From: DALYCO01 sp964535545
GTDB taxonomy: Bacteria > Patescibacteriota > Minisyncoccia > Phycocordibacterales > UBA9973
DNA length: 22,384 nt
Assembly (NCBI GenBank): GCA_964535545.1
Contig: CAZHUT010000014.1
Location: 1-22,384, forward strand
Direction: 5' to 3'
Below, in pieces: positions 1 through 7,561 of this stretch. A model generated the notes under the pieces. That model did no database searches. It saw nothing but the letters and a program-made list of their open reading frames with translations, and was not told where the DNA came from. Numbering within the stretch: the first letter of the stretch is position 1; the number at the start of each line of letters is the position of its first letter. A program made the position numbers and the translations under genes.

Positions 1-62
1 ACGAATCGAACGTACATCTATTCCTTAGGACGGAACTGTTCTATCCATTGAACTACGGAGGC
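1..62 (-). tRNA. tRNA-Arg (anticodon CCT), 3' end cut by window edge
   Basis: On the minus strand the sequence from 62 down folds as a tRNA. It has acceptor strand GCCTCCG, a D arm closed by GTTC/GAAC, and an anticodon stem GTTCC/GGAAT around the 7-nt loop GTCCTAA. The anticodon is therefore CCT, reading AGG (Arg). A 4-nt variable loop follows, then a T arm GTACG with loop TTCGATT and the beginning of the closing strand (CGT). The last T-stem bases, the 3' acceptor strand and the discriminator lie outside the window. Confidence 0.93.
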
Positions 63-69
63 AAAATAC

Positions 70-88
70 AAAAAGCACCCTACGGTGC
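70..88 (-). terminator. Rho-independent terminator of the glutaredoxin-like gene
   Basis: On the minus strand, stem GCACC, loop GTAG and stem GGTGC are followed directly by five T residues. It lies 25 nt past the glutaredoxin stop codon and just before the tRNA. Confidence 0.75.
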
Positions 89-112
89 CTCATGTATTGT
101 AAACTATTTCAC

Positions 113-352
113 TTATGCCGCAATGCCGAGTAATTCTGCGATCTTTGGCTTATTGAAACCGATAATGACGTCATCTTCGATGCGGATAACCGGTACACCC
201 ATCTGTCCTGTCATATCAACCATTTCAGCGCGTTTTTCTTGATCTGCAGCAACGTTGATATCCTCGTACTGAACGCCCTTTTCCTTGAAAAACTCCTTGG
301 CCATATGGCAGAAATGGCAGCTTGGTGTTGAATAAATAGTGACTTTCTTCAT
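113..352 (-). CDS. Glutaredoxin-like thiol-disulfide redox protein
   Basis: 79-aa single-domain thioredoxin-fold protein, expected in the cytoplasm. It begins MKKVTIYSTPSCHFCHMAKEF: a first beta strand, then the redox-active CxxC motif CHFC at residues 12-15, then a helix. The cis-proline loop (GVPVI, around residues 52-56) and the C-terminal region (IIGFNKPKIAELL) match the GrxC/NrdH/YruB class of small glutaredoxins. Family knowledge: such proteins reduce disulfides or supply electrons to enzymes such as ribonucleotide reductase. The partner here cannot be told from the sequence. The length is typical. The gene stands alone, with a terminator on each side and its own promoter. The ATG at 352 is the only reasonable start. 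No clear Shine-Dalgarno is present, only a purine-rich GAGAGTGAG. Confidence 0.93.
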   Translation of the reverse strand: MKKVTIYSTPSCHFCHMAKEFFKEKGVQYEDINVAADQEKRAEMVDMTGQMGVPVIRIEDDVIIGFNKPKIAELLGIAA

Positions 353-375
353 ATTCTCACTCTCAATTAATTACT

Positions 376-403
376 AACATATATAGTATAGCATTCATGT
401 CAA
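376..403 (-). promoter_or_regulatory. Promoter of the glutaredoxin-like gene
   Basis: Two overlapping sigma70-like readings are possible on the minus strand. One is an extended -10, TGC-TATACT (393-385). The other is a perfect -35 TTGACA (403-398) with a 16-nt spacer and a weaker -10 TATGTT (381-376). It starts just past the terminator hairpin of the upstream gene. Only sequence matches support it. Confidence 0.45.
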
Positions 404-409
404 CAACAT

Positions 410-437
410 AAAAACCGCGGTTTGAACCGCGGTTTTT
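410..437 (-). terminator. Terminator of the peptidoglycan-binding protein gene (symmetrical)
   Basis: Perfect 11-bp inverted repeat AAAAACCGCGG / CCGCGGTTTTT around a 6-nt loop, starting 14 nt after the stop codon of the minus-strand gene at 452. The A/T tracts on both sides make it potentially bidirectional, but no plus-strand gene runs into it. Confidence 0.8.
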
Positions 438-451
438 ATATGATCAATAAA

Positions 452-1447
452 TTATTTGAATCCAAGCAATGCGTTGATGAATGCACGAGTGATTGGTCCA
501 AAGTATCCACGAGCCGGACTTATGCCATGAGTTCGCTGATACTGTGCCAATGCGCGAACAGTTGCAGGGCCCATGTATGTTGTTTCATTATTGAGTGATC
601 CTGGATTGCCCGGCAGAGCAACTACTGCGCCATTTCTATTCAAGAAGTTCTGGAGTCGTGCTACGTCTGGATGAACTGTTCGGAACTCGAGATCAATAAG
701 GAATGGTTGCTTATTTGGAGTATTGTCTGTACATCGAACGCCTGAGATAGGACTGAAGAGATAGCCCGGCTGGCAACCAACGGTGTTCTGAGTACCGCTA
801 GATGAACCGCCTGTACCACCAGATCCAGCACCACCAACACTTGGGGTTGTACCTCCGTTGCCAACGCCGCCACTACCGCCAAAGACGATAATACCGCCGC
901 CACATGACTGTGTAGTTACCGTACCTGTAGTTGTCCAGACACCCGGACCAGCATATTGGGTGACATTAAGATTGCCTGTCGTACTTACGTCGTAAGAAGT
1001 AATTGTAAATGAATATGTCGTTCCACAAGTAAGACTACTGAATGTTGCAGATCGGCTACCTGAAGTGAATTCTGTTTCGAGGGTTGTACTATCCCCAGAA
1101 CTGAAATCAACCATTGTCTTTGCGAGATATGTTGTTGAATAGTCGATAGTTGCAGTTGATGAGGTAGCGCTTGTGCTTACAACAGTTGCCGGACCATCAC
1201 CTTCATTGAAACCGTATCCGAAGTAAGTATTGTAATCATCAATGTATCCGTATCCATATCCAAATCCGTAACCTGAATCACCGAATCCGTAACCGTATCC
1301 CCATCCAGCCCTATGAGTATAGAAGTTGCTGTCATACACACCGATGAAGGATGCATACAGTGCTGGACCGAGCACAAAAGAAAATACAACCACAAAAACC
1401 GCGGTTAGAAGTACTTTCGATAGATTGTTTTTAATAAATGTTTTCAT
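452..1447 (-). CDS. Secreted Tyr/Gly-rich protein with fibronectin-like region and C-terminal peptidoglycan-binding domain
   Basis: 331 aa. Residues 7-31 form a signal peptide or membrane anchor (basic NNLSK, then a hydrophobic run to GPALYA). Residues 48-80 are a low-complexity tract of alternating Tyr/Gly/Phe. Residues 86-182 look like a beta-sandwich of the fibronectin type III kind (ATIDYST, LTCGTTYSFTITS, VWTTTGTV). Residues 183-222 are a Gly/Ser/Thr linker. A short cysteine motif (GCQPGYLF, then VRC, 224-239) follows; I associate it with Patescibacteria surface proteins. Residues 252-330 match PG_binding_1 (DVARLQNFLNRNG, TVRALAQYQRTHGI, YFGPITRAFINALL). Inferred role: an exported protein held to peptidoglycan by its C-terminus and showing the rest at the surface. 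It is a single gene with its own promoter and terminator. Ligand and function of the Tyr/Gly tract are unknown. Confidence 0.88.
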   Translation of the reverse strand: MKTFIKNNLSKVLLTAVFVVVFSFVLGPALYASFIGVYDSNFYTHRAGWGYGYGFGDSGYGFGYGYGYIDDYNTYFGYGFNEGDGPATVVSTSATSSTATIDYSTTYLAKTMVDFSSGDSTTLETEFTSGSRSATFSSLTCGTTYSFTITSYDVSTTGNLNVTQYAGPGVWTTTGTVTTQSCGGGIIVFGGSGGVGNGGTTPSVGGAGSGGTGGSSSGTQNTVGCQPGYLFSPISGVRCTDNTPNKQPFLIDLEFRTVHPDVARLQNFLNRNGAVVALPGNPGSLNNETTYMGPATVRALAQYQRTHGISPARGYFGPITRAFINALLGFK

Positions 1448-1491
1448 GATTCTGAAAATGGATAAACTGATAAATATAAATATCTCCTTAC

Positions 1492-1520
1492 ATTATACCA
1501 CTAAATTTGTTGATTAAAAA
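1492..1520 (-). promoter_or_regulatory. Promoter of the peptidoglycan-binding protein gene
   Basis: Perfect -10 TATAAT (1497-1492) with a weak -35 TTTTTA (1520-1515) at 17 nt. The predicted start of transcription is near 1485, giving a leader of about 38 nt. An AAGGAGA stretch (1489-1483) overlaps the predicted transcription start and is too far from the ATG to act as a normal ribosome binding site for it. Confidence 0.5.
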
Positions 1521-1547
1521 CATGTCTTCTGGGGAAAACAGGGCTAT

Positions 1548-2105
1548 TTAAGCAGTTTTTACCAATCGCGCCAAAAACAGTGGAATGAATATAAATACTG
1601 CATTTTCAGCCAAATACCCTTGCTTGAATAGTAAAGCAACAGCAATAACAACACTAAACATTATAAAAAATAATATGTCAATGGTTTCCGTACTCCCCGC
1701 AATCAAGCCAACCACGAACAAGCTAAACATGGCAAGCGTAGCCCATGCGTGAAAAAATACTGCGCATACAAAAAGAACAGCCAAGATGCCAACTGTGGCG
1801 ATAGATCTCCTGCTAGTAAAAATTTTTTTATATTGAATTGATTTGGTAAACAAACTGAACGGTGATCGTAAAAACTTTTTAACATCATCTTCATTGCCAG
1901 CAAGCAAGAATACAAGCACAACGACGGCATGCACGAGACAGTAATACGCAAGTATTTTTACCCGAATAAGATCGAGAAAATTATTTTTTGTCAGATGAAC
2001 CGCAATGCCAAGTACCGCTGTCAGCACAACAATAAAAGGAAAGTATAGAACATAGTCAAACAGGAATTCTCGAGCTATTGTGTTTTTTTTGATAAAGGAA
2101 AACAT
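1548..2105 (-). CDS. Polytopic membrane protein, unrecognised family
   Basis: 185 aa and mostly hydrophobic. I count about five or six membrane segments: roughly residues 15-38, 47-69, 101-120, 122-141, 144-160 and 166-182. A basic loop (SIQYKKIFTSRRS) lies between the second and third. I see no catalytic motif and do not recognise a family. The ATG at 2105 lies 5 nt after the TAA of the preceding gene, with no Shine-Dalgarno, so it is very probably translated from the same mRNA as the two GT-C-like genes upstream. Its position suggests an accessory role in membrane glycan assembly (inference). It could also be a small flippase or GtrA-like partner, but the sequence does not show that. Confidence 0.75.
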   Translation of the reverse strand: MFSFIKKNTIAREFLFDYVLYFPFIVVLTAVLGIAVHLTKNNFLDLIRVKILAYYCLVHAVVVLVFLLAGNEDDVKKFLRSPFSLFTKSIQYKKIFTSRRSIATVGILAVLFVCAVFFHAWATLAMFSLFVVGLIAGSTETIDILFFIMFSVVIAVALLFKQGYLAENAVFIFIPLFLARLVKTA

Positions 2106-2110
2106 ACTTA

Positions 2111-3754
2111 TTATTCTGATCTGTTAATTGCATACACCCGGATTGTCGGACCATCAAACAATCCTTGAATATTTGGCTGTATCTTCAACCAGGTGTCGAC
2201 ATTCTCCCAGTCCAATTCTTTCGCGATAATTATATAGCGAAGTTTTGGTAAGACGTTATTAATAGCAGCATTATCTGTCCCCTTCGAAGATAGCCATTGG
2301 GTAATTCCTGCACTAACGGGATTGCCACTGTTGTCGTAAATCGATCCCCACTCCATGTTCGTGCCAAAAACGACAGGACAGGTAAAGAATGCATGGGATG
2401 GGTTTTGAACGACTCGACCCAGCCACCGAAATGACATGTATTGATGCCACGGGAGGAATAGAGTCTCGGATTCACATCGAGGATTTTCCTGGTTCAGTAC
2501 TTTGTCTGCAAGGTACCAGTCAGCTGGATATTGTGTCGGCGGTACTTGTCCACCAAAACCGCCAATCATAAGCGGTGCCTGTAATAGGATGGCGAGGCCG
2601 GCCAGACTGAAGATACCGATGACGAGTCCCCGCTTCCAGCGCGTCGCAACCATTTCCAATCCGGCGGCAAGCAAAACACCGTACACAATCACAACAATGG
2701 CTATCCATTTGCTGGTTTCGCGCATACCGGAATAAAACGGAACATGATCGATCAGCCAATGAGTGAATGGTGCAGTAACTTGCCCTTTGATCCCAAGTGC
2801 AAGAAAGAGAGCGGCGCAAAAAATTAACAGCAGTGAGGTAACCGTTTTCTTCCCTTTGCGCATGTGCCACAATGCGAATATTCCCATCAGAAAGATTGGA
2901 ACGAGAATAATGAATCCTCTACCCCAAATATGAGTATTCTGTGTCACGTCGACAAAGCGGTATTGATCCTTGCCCCAGAAACCCGACATGAGTATGCCGA
3001 GACCAAGCGCTTCGGTACTGGTGTGTCCAGACATTTGAAAAACTTTAAAATCTTCAACGGTAATATGTTGGGTAATTGTTCGAAGATTATATCCAGGCAT
3101 AATGGTAGCGCCAATCCATGTGAGATTTACCAGTAAGCATAATCCAATGCCAATCAGAAATTGTTTAACCCACTGCGTTTCTCGCAAAAAAAGAATCAGT
3201 TCTTTGTGAAAAAATGCAATTCCCGTAACGATAATAAGTGAAGCAATAAAAAGGTAGTGATGTGAGAAGAGCAACGATAGCCCTAAAAAAAATCCGGCGT
3301 GACGCAAGCGCTCCGGCAGCTTGTCACGGACCACCACGACTGATTCAGCTAGAGCAATGATCAAAAAAGCAAAACCAAGCAGAACACCCACTTGTCCGTA
3401 GAGCATGCGCTCGTATACAAATGGATTGAAGACAAAAAATAATCCTGTCAGAAAAACAACTCCCGTGCGATCAGATAGAAGTCGTCCCAACTTATTTCCA
3501 GCGTAGAGGAGAAATGCAATAACTGTTGCTAGGACAATTTTTTGAAGAAGTGCTGCAGGAACAACAAAAGAGCAAAACCGAAAAAGTGCATCAAACAAAA
3601 ACAAGCCGCTTTCAATATGTGGTTTAACGTGCGGGCCTGAAACATAATCAGTAAAAAACAGGTAGCCAGGGTGCAGGAATAAAACTCCAACCGTAGCCAG
3701 AACAACAAGGACGTTCAGTAGTATAAGCTTGTGCGTATTAAGCAGCTTCTTCAT
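2111..3754 (-). CDS. Polytopic membrane protein, probable GT-C-type glycosyltransferase
   Basis: 547 aa from the ATG at 3754 (MKKLLNTHKLILLNV). About 11-13 hydrophobic helices run from residue 8 to about 405, followed by a C-terminal soluble region of about 130 residues ending AINRSE. Features reminiscent of GT-C enzymes are an acidic residue in the first outer loop (FFTDYVSGPHV), FNPFVYERMLYGQ, and SHHYLF later on. The family match is only by layout; I cannot name a sugar donor or acceptor. The frame stays open to 3952, but the ATG at 3754 overlaps the upstream gene by only 17 nt, begins with a typical MKK plus hydrophobic segment, and avoids about 200 nt of overlap. No Shine-Dalgarno is present, so translational coupling is likely. 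Confidence 0.83.
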   Translation of the reverse strand: MKKLLNTHKLILLNVLVVLATVGVLFLHPGYLFFTDYVSGPHVKPHIESGLFLFDALFRFCSFVVPAALLQKIVLATVIAFLLYAGNKLGRLLSDRTGVVFLTGLFFVFNPFVYERMLYGQVGVLLGFAFLIIALAESVVVVRDKLPERLRHAGFFLGLSLLFSHHYLFIASLIIVTGIAFFHKELILFLRETQWVKQFLIGIGLCLLVNLTWIGATIMPGYNLRTITQHITVEDFKVFQMSGHTSTEALGLGILMSGFWGKDQYRFVDVTQNTHIWGRGFIILVPIFLMGIFALWHMRKGKKTVTSLLLIFCAALFLALGIKGQVTAPFTHWLIDHVPFYSGMRETSKWIAIVVIVYGVLLAAGLEMVATRWKRGLVIGIFSLAGLAILLQAPLMIGGFGGQVPPTQYPADWYLADKVLNQENPRCESETLFLPWHQYMSFRWLGRVVQNPSHAFFTCPVVFGTNMEWGSIYDNSGNPVSAGITQWLSSKGTDNAAINNVLPKLRYIIIAKELDWENVDTWLKIQPNIQGLFDGPTIRVYAINRSE

Positions 3755-5708
3755 GGAGAATTTTTTTAATGATACGTAATACATATCCCAACACCACAAA
3801 TCCAACCACAAATAACAAGAATCCGATACCACCGAGAACGGTAATGAATGTGGTGAGCTTAGGATAATATAAAGCATTTGACGGCACGTTTCCAACATAC
3901 AATTGCATTTCCGGCATTGGTCCGAACAAATATATCGATGGATCAAATACAACCCTGTTGTCGTAGATCACACAGCGAAGCGGGACAGCGATCGCTAAGT
4001 AGTGTTTCTTGTCGTTTGGACTTCGAAACAGGGTGCGGCTGGAAAACTGAATCGGACAATTGTTAAACATAAATTCACCAGTACGCGGTAATGAAACTAT
4101 CGGGTTAAACAATATAAATGCCTGGAACTGACTTGTTTCGCCTCGTTCAATAAACGGCGCAAGTTCCTCAAGAATTAATGCCTTATTGTTAGACTTATGG
4201 GCAAAAACAACTTCAGTGGAATCAGATGGCAGCGCCGGATAGTGCGCGGCAACGAGTCCGCGCGGTGCATCCGGTCGCCGATATGCCAATACCGTGTTAT
4301 GAGAATCTTCATGCGCGTATTGCCATATACCCTGGCCAATAGTACCAATCAGCAAAATCCATACCACACCGGTAACGGCAACGAGAGTGTATATCGATTT
4401 CGTAGCCGTACTAAACGGTCGCGCTTTTTTGGTAAATATATAGATGATCAAAATAACGAACAAAGCGACGACGCCAAACGAAAGCATCTTGGTCATACCA
4501 TCAGCGGTTGACGAGACAGTGCGAATTTGAGCTTGATCAAAAAAGTCCAGGAAAAAGGTGCGCGGTCCATACTCATTACGGAAAAAATAAAGGAATCCTA
4601 TGCCAGTCAAACCAATCAATGCGCCAGCAAAAAAATCTTCCACTAAGGCAAGAATGATTACGAATGGGATAAACCAGACGACATAGTGCCACTGGAAATT
4701 AGTCAGCAAAATGGTAAAGCCCGCAAGCAGCAGCAACGAATCTTCAAACAACTTCAAAGCGGTGTATTTTATCTTTTGCCTATATATCTGATACAGCTGA
4801 CGCAGATAGATTATGAGACAGAAAAGTCCTGCAAAATAATACGCCTTATCGGTCACCGCAAACCAGCCAGGACTGTCCGTACTTGTAATGGTATCCATGC
4901 CAAGGAAATAGCGGATCGCGGAAAAGAAATTGAGTTGCGGCACTTTGACGGAAGTAATTTGAGGCGTAGCGTATGCCTGTGACAGTGTTTGAATTGAGTC
5001 AATAGTTTGCGGAATAAATTCCGGATGATTTACGAATTGAATATAAAAAATACAGATAAATGCCAGCGCGGTTACTGATGCCCGCAGCATGAACTTGTAC
5101 TTTTTCTTGTAGAGTAAATACACAAAGAAAAGTGGCGCGAGAATAACAACGAAATATTTTGTCGAGAATGCTAACGCAAACGCAAAGCCGAATACAATAG
5201 GCATGTCCAGCACCAAAGCAAAAAAGAGCAGCAATATTGAAAACGCAACCAAAACTTCATAATGCCCATGAACACCATATACGCCAAAAACGAGTGGATT
5301 GATGGCCCAGAGAAACGCCGCCCAACGCGCTTTGGACTCCGAACGAGTAAAGTAAAAACCTAACGTCGTGATAAGCGGGATGCAAAGCAGATCAATGACC
5401 CAAAATGGAAATTTTAGAAAAAAATGCAGCAATGCCAGCTGGTCGGGAGCAATATGAAAGAACTGCAGCACAAGCAAATAGGCTGCATAGAACGGATACC
5501 ATAACACAACGAGAAAATTTCCCTTATTCCAGTACTCAAAAGGGTTCCAATCATACAAGCTATGGCGCTGCAGCAAGCCCACAAATGCAGAAAAATCAAA
5601 TGGATGCGCTGTCCAAAACAGAAGCGCTAACTTAACGGCAAATACACCGAAAATAACCAGCACGAAATGGCGTTTGCCCCAGTTTGCAATTGTGCTGAGT
5701 GTCGACAT
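3738..5708 (-). CDS. GT-C-type integral membrane glycosyltransferase (mannosyltransferase-like)
   Basis: 656 aa. A first TM helix (residues 14-33) is followed by an outer loop carrying an acidic residue (HPFDFSAF, D38), as in GT-C enzymes using polyprenyl-phosphate sugars. Multiple helices follow, with FLWAINPLVFGVYGVHGHYEV (about 131-151) resembling the INP...HG motif of PIG-M/ALG-type mannosyltransferases, then FSTKYFVVILAPLFFVYLL and WHYVVWFIPF. A soluble region (about 475-610) precedes a last helix and a basic tail. Inferred reaction: sugar transfer from a lipid-linked donor on the outer membrane face; donor and acceptor unknown. It is the first gene of a three-gene unit reaching 1548 and has a good promoter only 7 nt upstream of its ATG. 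Its 3' end overlaps the next gene by 17 nt. Confidence 0.87.
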   Translation of the reverse strand: MSTLSTIANWGKRHFVLVIFGVFAVKLALLFWTAHPFDFSAFVGLLQRHSLYDWNPFEYWNKGNFLVVLWYPFYAAYLLVLQFFHIAPDQLALLHFFLKFPFWVIDLLCIPLITTLGFYFTRSESKARWAAFLWAINPLVFGVYGVHGHYEVLVAFSILLLFFALVLDMPIVFGFAFALAFSTKYFVVILAPLFFVYLLYKKKYKFMLRASVTALAFICIFYIQFVNHPEFIPQTIDSIQTLSQAYATPQITSVKVPQLNFFSAIRYFLGMDTITSTDSPGWFAVTDKAYYFAGLFCLIIYLRQLYQIYRQKIKYTALKLFEDSLLLLAGFTILLTNFQWHYVVWFIPFVIILALVEDFFAGALIGLTGIGFLYFFRNEYGPRTFFLDFFDQAQIRTVSSTADGMTKMLSFGVVALFVILIIYIFTKKARPFSTATKSIYTLVAVTGVVWILLIGTIGQGIWQYAHEDSHNTVLAYRRPDAPRGLVAAHYPALPSDSTEVVFAHKSNNKALILEELAPFIERGETSQFQAFILFNPIVSLPRTGEFMFNNCPIQFSSRTLFRSPNDKKHYLAIAVPLRCVIYDNRVVFDPSIYLFGPMPEMQLYVGNVPSNALYYPKLTTFITVLGGIGFLLFVVGFVVLGYVLRIIKKILHEEAA

Positions 5709-5715
5709 TCCAGCT

Positions 5716-5744
5716 ATTGTACCCTACTTTTATCTATCTGTTGA
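5716..5744 (-). promoter_or_regulatory. Promoter of the GT-C operon, positioned for a leaderless mRNA
   Basis: -35 TCAACA (5744-5739), 17-nt spacer, -10 TACAAT (5721-5716). Only 7 nt separate the -10 box from the ATG at 5708, so transcription would start at or within a base or two of the start codon. No Shine-Dalgarno is present. Confidence 0.55.
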
Positions 5745-5760
5745 GTTGGTTTGTGGACAA

Positions 5761-6678
5761 TTACTGCACACGTTTTGATGATTCAGAAACATCCCACATG
5801 GTCTTGTATACTTTTTTACCCGGAGCCAAGAACCAGAGGTAAAATGTCATTACACAGTATGAAATGGTTCTGATTGGCGAAGTCATCATATGCTTGCCAA
5901 TCCCCCATACATACGACCAAAATGGAATATGGTAGACCTGCTTAACTTTTTCTCTTCCGAAATATTCCTCCATTCTTTTCTTTCCAGATATATACCGACT
6001 ATCTTGTCGTACGTGATCCTTAAAATGCGTCGGTGATCGAAAAATCACCCGGGCTTCAGGAGCGTATACAAACTTAAAACCTTTTTCCATACATGCAAAG
6101 TACGAGAAGGCGTCTTCAGGATACCCTTCCAGCCACTTAAGTGTAGGATATAGTGCACGATTGAATGCACGGCCACGCCCATGACAAAGATACATCGTGT
6201 CACTATGATTGATAGTGCGATAAATGTCAGTTTTGATTTTGTGGCTTTCAGCCATTATTGATTCGAAAAAATTCTTTGGTTCAGCCGGATAAATATCTGC
6301 ACCGACAATTCCTACAGTTCGATCCGCAACAATTGGCTCAATTAGTTTTTCGATAACTGAATCATTGGCAAGCAAGACGTCACAATCAAAAATGCACATA
6401 ATATCACCAGTCGAATGACTGAATATTTCATTTTCAATAGCGTACTTTCCCCGACGTTCCTTGAAATCAAAAAGTTTGATCCGCGGATCACCGACTGAAG
6501 CGGCTTGTGCAATCGTGCTGTCGGTACTGCCGTCCGACATGACTAGGATTTCGATTAATGTACCGCTGACAATGCGCTGTCTGAGGATTTGCTCAATAAG
6601 TATCTTGATATTTGCTTCCTCATTCAGGGCAGGAAGTCCGATAGAAATAGTTGGGAGACGTTCTGATGATGCATTCAT
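5761..6678 (-). CDS. Family 2 glycosyltransferase
   Basis: 305 aa from the ATG at 6678. It is a GT-A fold: N-terminal strand TISIGLPALNEEANI (residues 10-24), nucleotide-binding MSDGSTDST (47-55), DxD metal-binding motif FDCDVL (97-102), and acceptor-side EDAFSYFACMEKGFKFVYAP. A C-terminal hydrophobic stretch (SYCVMTFYLWFLAPGKK) probably sits on the membrane. Family knowledge: inverting transfer from a nucleotide-diphospho-sugar to a lipid carrier or growing glycan; the sugar is not predictable. An in-frame GTG at 6705 would add nine residues. I prefer the ATG because the GT-A fold begins right after it, but a leaderless GTG start is possible. It lies head to head with the plus-strand GT2 gene and 52 nt before the GT-C gene. 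Confidence 0.9.
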   Translation of the reverse strand: MNASSERLPTISIGLPALNEEANIKILIEQILRQRIVSGTLIEILVMSDGSTDSTIAQAASVGDPRIKLFDFKERRGKYAIENEIFSHSTGDIMCIFDCDVLLANDSVIEKLIEPIVADRTVGIVGADIYPAEPKNFFESIMAESHKIKTDIYRTINHSDTMYLCHGRGRAFNRALYPTLKWLEGYPEDAFSYFACMEKGFKFVYAPEARVIFRSPTHFKDHVRQDSRYISGKKRMEEYFGREKVKQVYHIPFWSYVWGIGKHMMTSPIRTISYCVMTFYLWFLAPGKKVYKTMWDVSESSKRVQ

Positions 6679-6708
6679 GGTACCAGCGTAGCACACATTT
6701 ATCACGAC

Positions 6709-6724
6709 GCATATATGCTATACT
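6709..6724 (+). promoter_or_regulatory. Divergent promoter region with 10-bp palindrome
   Basis: For the plus-strand GT2 gene there is an extended -10, TGC-TATACT (-10 at 6719-6724), only 9 nt before the ATG at 6734, giving a leaderless or nearly leaderless mRNA. The perfect palindrome GCATATATGC (6709-6718) abuts it in the short divergent gap. No convincing -35 is visible. Confidence 0.45.
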
Positions 6725-6733
6725 TGCCCATAC

Positions 6734-7561
6734 ATGCCCCCGGAAATTTCTGTCATCCTTGTTAATTGGAATGGTAAGCGCTGGCTGCAAAAGTGCCTCG
6801 CATCTTTAGCCAGTCAGACGTACAAACCCGTGGAAATTATTTTCGTGGATAACGCTTCAACAGATGACAGTGTTGTGTTTGTACAGCAAACCTTCCCTAA
6901 CGTGAAAATCGTACAGAGTACAACCAACCTGGGCTTCGCTCAGGGCAACAATCTTGGCATTGCTGAAGCGCGCGGCACGTACATCATGCTGCTTAATACG
7001 GACACGTGGATAGAAAGTGACTTCATTGCAAAAATACACCAGCGCTATATCGAGACCGGAGCAGATGTTCTCACACCCCAACAAATCGGCTATGAAGAAA
7101 CGATACCGGCAAGCCTGGAAACTTCAACGATTGATATATTTGGCTATCCGAGCCCTATGCATGAAACCGGATCAACCAAGCACAAATTATTTTTTGGCGG
7201 TGGTGCCTGTTTGTATTTCAGTAAAAAACTATATGAAGAAACAGGAGGCCTCGACAATGACTTTTTCATGTACAGCGAAGAAGTCGACTGGTTCTGGCGA
7301 TTACACTTGCTCCGAAAAAAAATTGTCAGAGCATATGACCTGACATTTCATCATGCCGAGCAAGGCAGCGCAATTAAGGTTACACAGCTGCGCTACCACA
7401 TGTTCCTCTGGAGAAATCAGAATGCCTTGCAGATGTTGCTCAAAAACTACCGGGCAAGCACATTGGCGTTCATTCTGCCGTGGTATTTTTTCCAGAACTG
7501 CGCAGAGATGTTTGTGTTCTTCTGTATCGGAAGATTTCGAATCGCATTTTCAATACCTTGA
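6734..7561 (+). CDS. Family 2 glycosyltransferase (WbbL/rhamnosyltransferase-like), C-terminus displaced by a frameshift
   Basis: 275-aa open frame. GT-A fold: EISVILVNWNGKRWL (residues 4-18), FVDNASTDDS (37-46), TNLGFAQGNNLGI (64-76), DxD-type LLNTDTW (86-92), then GGLDNDFFMYSEEVDWFWRL (171-190) and WRNQNAL, which together mark the WcaE/WbbL branch. These usually transfer a deoxyhexose or hexose to a surface glycan. The frame stops at a TGA (7559-7561) inside a conserved region. The next frame continues the family's C-terminus without a break to 7730, so the intact product would be about 331 aa. The frame change maps to the TTTT run at 7547-7550: removing one T restores the reading. It is the only large plus-strand gene and converges with the GT4 gene. 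Confidence 0.88.
   Translation: MPPEISVILVNWNGKRWLQKCLASLASQTYKPVEIIFVDNASTDDSVVFVQQTFPNVKIVQSTTNLGFAQGNNLGIAEARGTYIMLLNTDTWIESDFIAKIHQRYIETGADVLTPQQIGYEETIPASLETSTIDIFGYPSPMHETGSTKHKLFFGGGACLYFSKKLYEETGGLDNDFFMYSEEVDWFWRLHLLRKKIVRAYDLTFHHAEQGSAIKVTQLRYHMFLWRNQNALQMLLKNYRASTLAFILPWYFFQNCAEMFVFFCIGRFRIAFSIP

Noticed and set aside
1394..1406. 13-mer AAAAACCGCGGTT shared with the terminator at 410-422
   Set aside because: It lies in the coding sequence of the signal peptide. One 13-mer match in 22 kb is within chance expectation and no further homology surrounds it.
3755..3952. N-terminal extension of the membrane protein gene to 3952
   Set aside because: It would overlap the GT-C gene by about 215 nt, is Cys-rich and unlike a signal or TM start, and the ATG at 3754 gives a normal MKK-hydrophobic beginning.
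7559..7561. TGA as a sense codon (glycine), as in SR1/Gracilibacteria
   Set aside because: Reading through the TGA gives only a few residues before another stop and does not restore the GT2 C-terminus. No other confident gene contains in-frame TGA.
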